Shown here in pieces: positions 57,665 through 64,000 of a DNA stretch of 64,000 nt. A program made the position numbers and the translations under genes. This stretch comes from Tautonia sociabilis (GTDB lineage Bacteria > Planctomycetota > Planctomycetia > Isosphaerales > Isosphaeraceae): NCBI RefSeq assembly GCF_003977685.1, contig NZ_RYZH01000027.1:30782-94781 (forward strand), read 5' to 3'. The notes below the pieces were generated by a model. It was not told the origin of the DNA and did not search any database. It saw nothing but the letters and a program-made list of their open reading frames with translations. Each line of letters starts with the position of its first letter. The first letter of the stretch is position 1.

Positions 57665-58531
57665 TCAGGGCGGGGGGGTAGACGACGTGGGGCCGGGCCC
57701 GCCCGCGGCCGCCCCCACGAGCTGTTGCCGCTGCTCGGGGGTGAGCACCTTGGCGGCCTCGCCGACCGCGCGGATGAACGCGAGGCGCTGGTCGGCGCCG
57801 AGTTTCGCGACCTCCCGCACCTTGGCCTCGATCGCCTCGACGTCCGGCTCGTCCGCGGCCGTGAGCGACCAGAGCTCTTGCTCGGCCTCGTCGACCTGGC
57901 GTTTGGCCGTGGCCCCGGCCAGCAGGGCCTGCTGCTTGATCCGGTTGAGCGACGCCTCCTGCTCGGCGGAGAGGGTGATGTGCTCGCCGTCGTGGTCCAG
58001 GAAGAAGCCCGTCGACCCGACGTGGTAGAGGTGCGAGGCGCCGGGGAAGCCGGGCAGGGCCGAGCCCATCGTCAGGCCCGCCATCCCGCGCGCCTGGCCC
58101 ATGGCGCCCATGCCCATCATGCCCATGTCCATGCTGCCCATCATCCCCATGCCGCCCTGACCCATGCGCATCATGCCCATGTCATCCATCATCATTCCCA
58201 TGCTGCTGCCCATGCCACCACCACCCATCATCTCCATGCCCATTCCCATGCCCGGCGACGATCCCCCGGCGGCCGGTGCACCCCCGCGGTGGCCCTGCCC
58301 CAGCGCCGCCTCCAGGGTGTCGACCTTGGACTGGAGCTGGCGGAGTTGCTCGGCAAGCGGCACCTCCCCTTTCGCCGCCTCCGGGTGGGCGTGCTGCGTG
58401 TGATCCGGCGACTTGGCGGCCTGGGCCAGCGCGTCTCCCGCCGGCGCGCAGGCCCCGACGACGGTCAGCGCCAGGGCGGCCAGGGGGGGCAACGCCCGCC
58501 GGGATGCGGTCGTTCGACTCGGGGCGCTCAT
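57665..58531 (-). CDS. exported Met-rich CpxP/Spy/CnrX-like protein
   Basis: A 288-residue exported protein; signal 'LPPLAALALTVVGAC' suggests a lipoprotein or ends near 'DALAQ'. After a coiled-coil of about 25 residues ('LAEQLRQLQSKVDTLEAALG') comes a Met/Gly tract of about 70 residues with more than 25 Met ('GMGMGMEMMGGGGMGSSMGM'), a likely Cu(I)/Ag(I) binder. The C-terminal 120 residues are helical with 'ITLSAEQEASLNRIKQQALL' and 'VLTPEQRQQLVG', the LTxxQ pattern of CpxP/Spy chaperones and metal sensors such as CnrX. GAGGAGA precedes the ATG. It should act in the periplasm, as sensor, chaperone or copper buffer. Confidence 0.75.
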   Translation of the reverse strand: MSAPSRTTASRRALPPLAALALTVVGACAPAGDALAQAAKSPDHTQHAHPEAAKGEVPLAEQLRQLQSKVDTLEAALGQGHRGGAPAAGGSSPGMGMGMEMMGGGGMGSSMGMMMDDMGMMRMGQGGMGMMGSMDMGMMGMGAMGQARGMAGLTMGSALPGFPGASHLYHVGSTGFFLDHDGEHITLSAEQEASLNRIKQQALLAGATAKRQVDEAEQELWSLTAADEPDVEAIEAKVREVAKLGADQRLAFIRAVGEAAKVLTPEQRQQLVGAAAGGPGPTSSTPPP

Positions 58532-58789
58532 CTCGGGTCTCCTCTGGTTCCCGGCCAGCCGAACTCATCGGTCCGGCGGACACGGTTGCGGGGATGATTC
58601 GAGACCATCACAGTCACGGCGCTTGTGCAACCACGCGTAAATACCATGGCGGGAGAACGCCACCCTGCCGCAGGCCGGCCTCGTTCTGGGGCGCCGGCCT
58701 GCCCCCCCTTCGCGGCCCTGATATCCCCCAGCCTGCCGGTCGCGAGCGCGGGCGGTCTGGCGGCGCTCATGGACGGGTCGGGACGCTGG

Positions 58790-59884
58790 CTACCTATCCG
58801 GCGTGGGGGGTGGGCCCTGCGACTCCCGCAGGGCCCGGGCCCGCGCCTCGGCCTCCTCCGCCTGGGCGGCCCGGCCGGTGTTGCGCAGCACCTTTGCGTA
58901 TTCCTCGAGCGCACGGGCAAACCCCAGCGGGTCCGCCCCGGGCGCCTTCTCGTAGATCGAGATCGCCTGCTTGCAGCACGACTCGGCCTCGGCGTCCTGG
59001 CCCAGCGCGCAACAGGCGTGGGCCATCTTCGCGCAGCAGCGGGCGACGTGGGGGTGGTCCGGCCCGAGCGCCGCCTCGAAGATCGCGAGCGCCCGCCTCA
59101 GGAGCGGCTCCGCCTCGCCGTGCCTGCCCTGCTTCGCATGGAGCCAGCCGAGCGCCTCGAGGCTCGTCGCGACGTCCGGATGCTCGCCGCCGAGGGCCTC
59201 TTCCCGGATCGACAGCGCCCGGCTCAGGAGCGGCTCCGCGTCCGCAAACCGACCCCCGTCCAGGTAGAAGGTTCCGAGGTTGTACAGGGTCGGGGCCAGC
59301 TCGAGCGGCCGTTCGCCCGCGGTCCTCTCGCGGATGGCGAGCGCCCGCCTGTACGCCGCCTCGGCCCCGGCGTCATTGCCGAGGACGTGGTCGATCGTGG
59401 CCAGGTTGTCCAGGGTGGCCGCCACGCCCGGGTCGTCGGGGCCGCGGAGCTTCTCGGTCAGGGCGAGCGAGCGCTCGTAGAGCGGCCGCGCCTCGGCCAG
59501 CTTCCCCTGCATGTCGTAGACGCAGGCGAGCGTGTTGAGGCTCGCCGCGAGCTCCGGGTGCTCGGCACCGAGGGCCTCCTCGCGGATGGCGAGGGCCGAC
59601 CGGGCGAGGCGCTCCGCCTCGGCTCCCTCCCCCGCGGCGCAGAGCACCCAGGCGAGGTGATCGCGCGTCGTCGCCAGCCGCGGATCCGACTCGCCGAAGG
59701 CCCGCGCCTCCCCCTCGGCCGCCCGGAGGCGTCGCTCGGCCTCGTCGAGCCGGCCCTGCTTGAACGCGGCCCAGCCCGCGTCGTGCTCGGACTGCCAGTC
59801 TGCCCCCCGGGCCTCGGCCGTCGCCAGGATGGCCGAGGCCCCGAGCAGCATCGTCATCAGCCTCGCCGTCGCCTTGCGATTCAT
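58790..59884 (-). CDS. secreted tetratricopeptide (kinesin light chain-type) repeat protein
   Basis: A 364-residue exported protein (signal ending 'AEARGA'). It is built of TPR units of the 42-residue kinesin-light-chain type, with 'A-x-I-x-E-x-x-L-G' turns repeating: 'ALAIREEALGAEHPELAASL', 'SLALTEKLRGPDDPGVAATL', 'ALAIRERTAGERPLELAPTL', 'ALSIREEALGGEHPDVATSL', 'ALAIFEAALGPDHPHVARCC'. About seven repeats are present. Such proteins are scaffolds for protein contacts and are very common in planctomycetes. No catalytic domain is seen. GAGGAGA precedes the ATG. Partner unknown. Confidence 0.85.
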   Translation of the reverse strand: MNRKATARLMTMLLGASAILATAEARGADWQSEHDAGWAAFKQGRLDEAERRLRAAEGEARAFGESDPRLATTRDHLAWVLCAAGEGAEAERLARSALAIREEALGAEHPELAASLNTLACVYDMQGKLAEARPLYERSLALTEKLRGPDDPGVAATLDNLATIDHVLGNDAGAEAAYRRALAIRERTAGERPLELAPTLYNLGTFYLDGGRFADAEPLLSRALSIREEALGGEHPDVATSLEALGWLHAKQGRHGEAEPLLRRALAIFEAALGPDHPHVARCCAKMAHACCALGQDAEAESCCKQAISIYEKAPGADPLGFARALEEYAKVLRNTGRAAQAEEAEARARALRESQGPPPTPDR

Positions 59885-59966
59885 CGCGGTCTCCTCGTGT
59901 GAAAGTCCTCTCCGCGCGGCCCAGCCCGCGCGGCGCGCGTCGTCTCTCCCGGCGATGATTCCGGCG

Positions 59967-60707
59967 TCAGTCCCTCGGGCTCAGCCAGGGCTTCGCCAGC
60001 GGGATATTCCGCCCGGTGGACCAGTCGCGGTGGTTCGGGCCGACGAAATGGCCGGCGCCCGAGGGCCGCGTCGCGGGGCGGGCGCTGTAGCGGGGGGGCG
60101 CGCCGAAGTAGGTCGGGGCGGGTGCCGCCTGCCGGGGAAGGGTCTCCGGGCCCGGGTAGGCGTAGTAGCCGTAGCCGTAGTAGCCGGGGGCGTAGACGTA
60201 ACGCGGGCTCGGCATCTCCGCGGCCGCGGGCGGTGCCACCGCCACCGGTTGGGCGGGCGCCTGCGGCACGAATTCGAGCGGGACGGCGAATGCGGCCGAC
60301 GGCTCGGCCGGGTCGGCGAGGCCGGTGATCTGGAAGGCGACCTTCGCCCCGGACCGCGGGACGTTCGCCAGGCCGATGGCGAGGTCGAGGGACCCGTCGG
60401 CCGCGCCCAGTTGCCGCGTGAACCACGGCGTGTCGGGGACGTTGGGATGGTAGAAGGTCGCCGTCGCCCGGAGCGTCGAGGCGCCGAGCGGCGTCCCCGC
60501 GCTGTCCCGGGGGAAGACGCGAACCCCGGTGGGGTAGAAGAAGACCTCGAACCGGTGCCGCGAGGTCTCGGCGAGGAGGCCGCCCCGCGCGGATCTTGAG
60601 GGCGCCTCCCCTTCCTGCGCGTCGACCTCGCCGACGCGACCGTAGGCCCCGGCGCCCGCCAGGGCGACGGCGCCCGCGAGCGCGATCCACTTCAGCGCCG
60701 GACGCAT
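59967..60707 (-). CDS. secreted 'FYHPN' family protein with Pro/Tyr-rich tail
   Basis: A 246-residue exported protein. The ATG at 60707 (GAGG upstream) starts a signal peptide ('WIALAGAVALAGAGAYG'). A domain of about 110 residues follows: 'HRFEVFFYPTGVRVFPRDSA', 'LRATATFYHPNVPDTPWFTR', 'LDLAIGLANVPRSGAKVAFQ'. The same domain occurs in the gene at 63375. The C-terminal 90 residues are Pro/Ala/Tyr-rich ('YVYAPGYYGYGYYAYPGPET') and end 'NIPLAKPWLSPRD'. I do not know the family's function; its relative carries a metal-binding Cys domain, so a link to metal handling is possible. Confidence 0.65.
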   Translation of the reverse strand: MRPALKWIALAGAVALAGAGAYGRVGEVDAQEGEAPSRSARGGLLAETSRHRFEVFFYPTGVRVFPRDSAGTPLGASTLRATATFYHPNVPDTPWFTRQLGAADGSLDLAIGLANVPRSGAKVAFQITGLADPAEPSAAFAVPLEFVPQAPAQPVAVAPPAAAEMPSPRYVYAPGYYGYGYYAYPGPETLPRQAAPAPTYFGAPPRYSARPATRPSGAGHFVGPNHRDWSTGRNIPLAKPWLSPRD

Positions 60708-61049
60708 TGTGCTCACCTCATTCGTTCGGGATAGACGCATCGGTCCATTCCCGGTGCGAAGGCGAGCCCAAACCTCGCGCCCCAGGGATATCAGGTCGTT
60801 GTTCCGGGCGCCGGCCGCAAGCCTCGCCTGTCGGGGCCCTGCGGGCACGGTGCATCAAGCCGAGTCGAGCCTGTTCCGGGATGTCACCTCCGAAGGCTGA
60901 GCGGATGGGCGAGTTGTTGCGGCGCGGCGGGCGGCCGCGAGGTGCCCGCCCGTGCGACGTCGCGTCGCGCGCCCCGGTCGAAGTGGAGATCGGCAAGCCT
61001 ACGGCGCGGTCGTGCGCCGATCAAGGAGGGAGCTTCGGGGCGACACCGT

Positions 61050-62525
61050 TCATCGCGGCACGCTCCCCGCCCCCGCGCCCGCCGCGGCATTCGGCCCGAC
61101 CGCGGATGATGCGTAGTCGGCGACGACGACGGTGACGTCGTCGTGCGGGGACCCGTCGGCGCGGACCTCCGCCCGGCGCCCGATGAGCCGCTCGACCAGT
61201 TGGGCCGGACCCGCCCCGGCCCCCGACGCGAGGATCGCGGGGAGTTCGTCAGCGCCCCAGAGCTTCCCCGCCGGATCCGAGACCTCGATGAGGCCATCGG
61301 TGAACACAAGCAGCCGACCCGCCGGATCGAGCTCGACGTCCGCCTCGGATGCCGCGAGGTCCGGCATGATGCCCAGGAGCGGCATCGTCGGGCCGAGTTC
61401 GCTCACCGTGCCCGACGGCCCCAGCAGGAGCGCCGCGGGGTGGCCGGCGCTGGCGTAGCGAAGCCGGCCGGAGCGTGCCTCGAACCAGCCGAAGAAGGCG
61501 GTGGCGAAGTGCTCCTCGGGGAGTTCCCGGCAGAGCCGCCCGTTCAGCCGCGCCAGCACCTCACCCGGCCCGGGCGCCTCGTCCGCCTCGCGCCAGACGA
61601 TCGCCCGGACCATCGCCGTGTGCAGCGCCGCGGCGACGTTGTGGCCCGAGAGGTCGGCCACGAGCAGCGCGACCCGGTCGCCCGAGAGCGGCCGGACGTC
61701 ATAGAGGTCGCCGCCGACGGGGCCGGCCGGCACGCAGCGCCCGGCGACGCGGACGCGGCCCAGCTCCAGCTCGGGGGGCGGCAGGAGGTGGGCCTGCACC
61801 AGCCGGGCCACCTCCATCTCCCGGCGCTCGGCCTCCGCCCGCTCGGCGAGCGCCCGCGACATGGCGTTGAACTGCCGGGCAAGCGCCCCCAGCTCGTCGC
61901 CGTTGGGCGAGGCGACCTCCACCCCCAGCCGACCCCGTTCCAGCGCGCGGACCGCCCGGGAGATGCGCCGGATCGGGCGGAGCACCGCATGACGCATGAC
62001 GACGTTGACCGCGCCGAGGAGCAGGACCCCGGCGCCGAGGAACCAACCGACCTGGCTCCGGAGGTTTGCCCGGACGTGGTCGCGCACCGCGCGCGTCGAC
62101 TCGGCCACGACGACGCGCCGCGGGCCCGCGGCCGCCACGCGGATCAGGAACGAGTCGTCGCCGATGCGGCGGGTCCAGAAGCCGTCGCCCAGGCCGGCCA
62201 GGCGGGCCGGATCCATCGGCCGCCGCGCATGCTCCGCGGCGCTCGCCACGACCCGACCCCCCGCGTCGACCACGGCCACCTGATGCTCCGGCGAGGCCGA
62301 TGCATCGCTTGCGTGGCAGAACGCATGCAGGAACGGCCCGAAGCGCCCGGATGTGCCGAACGAGCGGTACGCCGCCTCGACGAACCGCGCCTCCTCGTCG
62401 AGCCGGGCCCGCAGCAGCGCCAGCCCCGTCGCCTCCTGGCGCCGCCACTCCCAGGCGAGCGACGCCACCAGGATCAGGACGAGGATCAGGTTGATGGGCA
62501 GGACGAACTTGTACCGGAGCGTCAT
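61050..62525 (-). CDS. SpoIIE/RsbU-type PP2C phosphatase with extracellular sensor and HAMP
   Basis: A 491-residue transmembrane signalling protein. Helix 1 ('FVLPINLILVLILVASLAWE') and helix 2 ('VGWFLGAGVLLLGAVNVVM') bracket an approximately 130-residue extracytoplasmic sensor. A HAMP segment follows ('LRPIRRISRAVRALERGRLG'), then a PP2C-like SpoIIE domain: 'AGPVGGDLYDVRPL', 'LLVADLSGHNVAAALHTAM', 'LLVFTDGLIEVSDPAG', 'SPHDDVTVVVADY' with the metal-binding Asp residues. Such phosphatases reactivate anti-anti-sigma factors in partner-switching stress control. No anti-sigma or STAS partner lies next to it. The upstream 60708-61049 is downstream of this gene and shows nothing. Confidence 0.88.
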   Translation of the reverse strand: MTLRYKFVLPINLILVLILVASLAWEWRRQEATGLALLRARLDEEARFVEAAYRSFGTSGRFGPFLHAFCHASDASASPEHQVAVVDAGGRVVASAAEHARRPMDPARLAGLGDGFWTRRIGDDSFLIRVAAAGPRRVVVAESTRAVRDHVRANLRSQVGWFLGAGVLLLGAVNVVMRHAVLRPIRRISRAVRALERGRLGVEVASPNGDELGALARQFNAMSRALAERAEAERREMEVARLVQAHLLPPPELELGRVRVAGRCVPAGPVGGDLYDVRPLSGDRVALLVADLSGHNVAAALHTAMVRAIVWREADEAPGPGEVLARLNGRLCRELPEEHFATAFFGWFEARSGRLRYASAGHPAALLLGPSGTVSELGPTMPLLGIMPDLAASEADVELDPAGRLLVFTDGLIEVSDPAGKLWGADELPAILASGAGAGPAQLVERLIGRRAEVRADGSPHDDVTVVVADYASSAVGPNAAAGAGAGSVPR

Positions 62526-62712
62526 CGCCTACAATACCGTGTTTGGAGGATGAGCCGACTCCGGCCCGGTCCGCCGCCCGCCTTGCCCGGCCTGGCCCCG
62601 AGGGATCGCCGCGCTGCGGGGCTCAAGATCGCAACGGAGGTCTCCGCCGAGGTTTGGCCGGGGGGCGGGCGGCGGGCCGGGCCGGAGTCGGTCACCGGGA
62701 CCGGCGCCGTTC

Positions 62713-63354
62713 CTATCCGTGGTGGCCGCCCGCCCCGTCGGTACCCGTCATGCGGCCCGCCTGGCCGAGCATGGCCCGCATCTGCCGGATCTCCGCGGTC
62801 TGGGTGGTGATGATGTCCGTGCCCAGGCGTCTCAGGCCGGGGTGGGAGGCGTTTGCCAGGAGGCCCTCGGCGTCCTGGACGGCCTGCTCGTGATGGCCGA
62901 CCATCTCGGCGAGGAACGCCCGGTCGAACGCCGGTCCCCGCAGCGAGCGGAGCCCGGCCAGCATGGGCACCTCCTCGGCGGCGATGCGCGGCCGGAACCC
63001 GCGGATGCCGTAGCCGGCCGACAGCCAGGCCTGCATCTGCCCGATCTCACGGGCCTGGGCCCGGACAATCCCGCGGGCCAGGCCGAGGACCTCCGGGCTC
63101 TCCGAGTTCCGCAACGCCTGCCGCGCCATCCGGATCGCCATGTCGTGATGGCCGATCATGTCGCGCATCCATTGCACCTCGAACCGCGCCGTCCCGCGGT
63201 CGACCGCCGGGCCCCGGGCCGCGCGGACGACGCGGCCCGGTTGCACCGTCGGCGTCGCCAGCTCGGCCGGCGCGCCCAGGGCCAGGCCGCTCAGCGCCAG
63301 CCGGCCCTCCAGGGCGTCGAAGCCTCCGGGGCGGAATGCGTTGCTCTTCCTCAT
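62713..63354 (-). CDS. DUF305 (CopM-like) secreted protein with planctomycete LEGR leader
   Basis: A 213-residue exported protein. The N-terminus 'RPGGFDALEGRLALSGLALG' matches the 'LE-x-R ... LS' leader frequent on planctomycete secreted proteins. Two DUF305 repeats follow with paired His: 'QWMRDMIGHHDMAIRMARQA' near residue 65 and 'FLAEMVGHHEQAVQDAEGLL' near 145. DUF305 proteins are helical, and the cyanobacterial CopM member binds copper in the periplasm. An upstream GTG at 63378 overlaps the preceding stop codon and would add 8 residues; coupling from the preceding gene is plausible. Copper binding is inferred from family and context. Confidence 0.8.
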   Translation of the reverse strand: MRKSNAFRPGGFDALEGRLALSGLALGAPAELATPTVQPGRVVRAARGPAVDRGTARFEVQWMRDMIGHHDMAIRMARQALRNSESPEVLGLARGIVRAQAREIGQMQAWLSAGYGIRGFRPRIAAEEVPMLAGLRSLRGPAFDRAFLAEMVGHHEQAVQDAEGLLANASHPGLRRLGTDIITTQTAEIRQMRAMLGQAGRMTGTDGAGGHHG

Positions 63355-63374
63355 GGCCGTGCGCGCTCCCCTGT

Positions 63375-63872
63375 TCACTCGTGGTGCTGGTGGTCGTGCT
63401 CGGCCGCGGCCCCCGGCTTCACGCCGCCGGAGAGGTACTTGTCCGGGTCGGCCTGGATCGGCTCCAGGCAGCCCTTGCAGCAGATGAAGGTCGCCTGGTC
63501 GCCGCGGGAGACCTTGAGCGGGCCGCCCATCGAGTCCAGCTCCTCGCCGCTCACGGGGCAGAGCTTGAGCGCGCCGATCGCCGCCCGATCGGCCTCGGTC
63601 GCCTTGGTCACCGCGATCTCGGCCGCCTTGGCGAAGGCGAACGGCACGGTGAATGTGGCGGTCGGCTCCGCCGAGTCGGCGAGACCCTCGAGCCGGAACG
63701 CAACCTTGGCGCCCTCCGCGGGGACTTTACTGAGATCGATGGCCAGCTCCAGCGCCTCGGCCGGGTGCCCGGGATGGGATGGCGCCGCGCGGAGCGGCCG
63801 GCTGAACCAGGGCTTGTCGGGCAGATTCGGGTGGTAGAACGTGGCCGACGCGGCGACGCGCGACAGGTCCAC
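63375..63872 (-). pseudogene. 'FYHPN' family protein with YHS-like Cys domain, 5' end lost
   Basis: The frame encodes 165 residues from a GTG at 63872: 'VAASATFYHPNLPDKPWFSR' and 'LSKVPAEGAKVAFRLEGLAD', matching the secreted protein at 59967, then a Cys domain 'LKLCPVSGEELDSMGGPLKV', 'ATFICCKGCLEPIQADPDKY' of the YHS-like kind that binds metal, and a His tail. The relative has a signal peptide and some 50 more residues before 'ATFYHPN'; here homology stops at about 63875 and unrelated sequence follows. It is probably truncated by an insertion or rearrangement, unless a new start is used. It overlaps the DUF305 gene's alternative GTG by 4 bases. Confidence 0.6.
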
Positions 63873-63919
63873 GGGGTGTGACCGACGAATGATGTGGTTC
63901 GCGGCCCCTCCGGACTCGC

Positions 63920-64000
63920 TTACGCCGCCACCGGGTATCCCTCCCGGCTGAGCCTGCCCCAGAACTGCTCCCAGCGACCCGTCGTGTACGTCAACGCTCT
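63920..64000 (-). CDS. C-terminal end of an unidentified gene (partial)
   Basis: An open frame enters from beyond the window and ends at TAA (63922-63920), reading 'ALTYTTGRWEQFWGRLSREG' then 'YPVAA'. The style is that of a transposase or similar enzyme C-terminus, but I cannot name the family. It lies where the neighbouring gene loses its 5' end, which supports a mobile-element insertion. Confidence 0.3.
   Translation of the reverse strand, partial: RALTYTTGRWEQFWGRLSREGYPVAA

Noticed and set aside
58164..58403. Met/Ile/Pro-rich plus-strand frame
   Set aside because: It is the antisense image of the Met/Gly tract of the CpxP-like protein.

Overview
The window is very GC-rich bacterial DNA that I would place in the Planctomycetota, probably an Isosphaeraceae-like lineage. 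The support is indirect: a secreted DUF305 protein with an N-terminal 'FDALEGRLALSG' segment of the type seen on planctomycete exported proteins, a small protein beginning 'MNNPYRAP', a kinesin-light-chain-like TPR protein, and many Gly/Tyr/His-rich secreted proteins. I cannot tell from sequence alone whether this is chromosome or plasmid. I see no rRNA, tRNA, CRISPR array or complete insertion sequence. The content is overwhelmingly a heavy-metal, mainly copper, resistance region.

Layout. (1) 1-4.8 kb: small unknown genes, a membrane protein, a class V aminotransferase, an unknown gene and a GNAT toxin / AbrB-like antitoxin pair. (2) 5.4-12.5 kb, minus strand: a CzcCBA operon headed by a small secreted protein. 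(3) 12.7-18.1 kb, plus: a second RND operon whose adaptor carries a four-repeat Cys/His domain; a free lipoprotein version of that domain lies at 18.4 kb on the other strand. (4) 19.0-28.9 kb, plus: TolC, secreted leader, adaptor, enlarged RND pump and a P1B-4-type ATPase. (5) 29.0-33.1 kb: an orphan AT-richer secreted gene, CopA ATPase and CsoR. (6) 33.1-41.2 kb: twin CsoR-type operators, an unknown lipoprotein with an outer-membrane protein, Csp copper-storage proteins, a PcoA-like multicopper oxidase and a PcoB gene interrupted by an in-frame TGA. (7) 42.0-47.7 kb: TolC, a two-domain multicopper oxidase, a Tat-exported beta-propeller and a small lipoprotein. (8) 48.1-56.6 kb, minus: a possible eight-gene run with CopB-type ATPase, methyltransferase, site-2 protease, small membrane proteins, a seven-haem cytochrome c, a cytochrome b and a flavin/2Fe-2S oxidoreductase with a Met/His-rich exported N-terminus. 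(9) 56.7-64 kb, minus: secreted Cys- or Met-rich proteins, a CBM48-like protein, a TPR protein, a SpoIIE-type phosphatase, a DUF305 protein and two relatives of a secreted 'FYHPN' family, one of them cut at its 5' end.

Together the genes cover every layer of metal handling. P-type ATPases of three subclasses clear the cytosol. Three RND systems export across the envelope. Multicopper oxidases and Met/His-rich proteins act in the periplasm. Csp proteins store copper, and CsoR is the visible regulator. The cytochrome b/c/flavoprotein trio could move electrons across the membrane to a periplasmic acceptor. Gene remnants, short duplications and a broken pcoB suggest the region was assembled by repeated acquisition and rearrangement.
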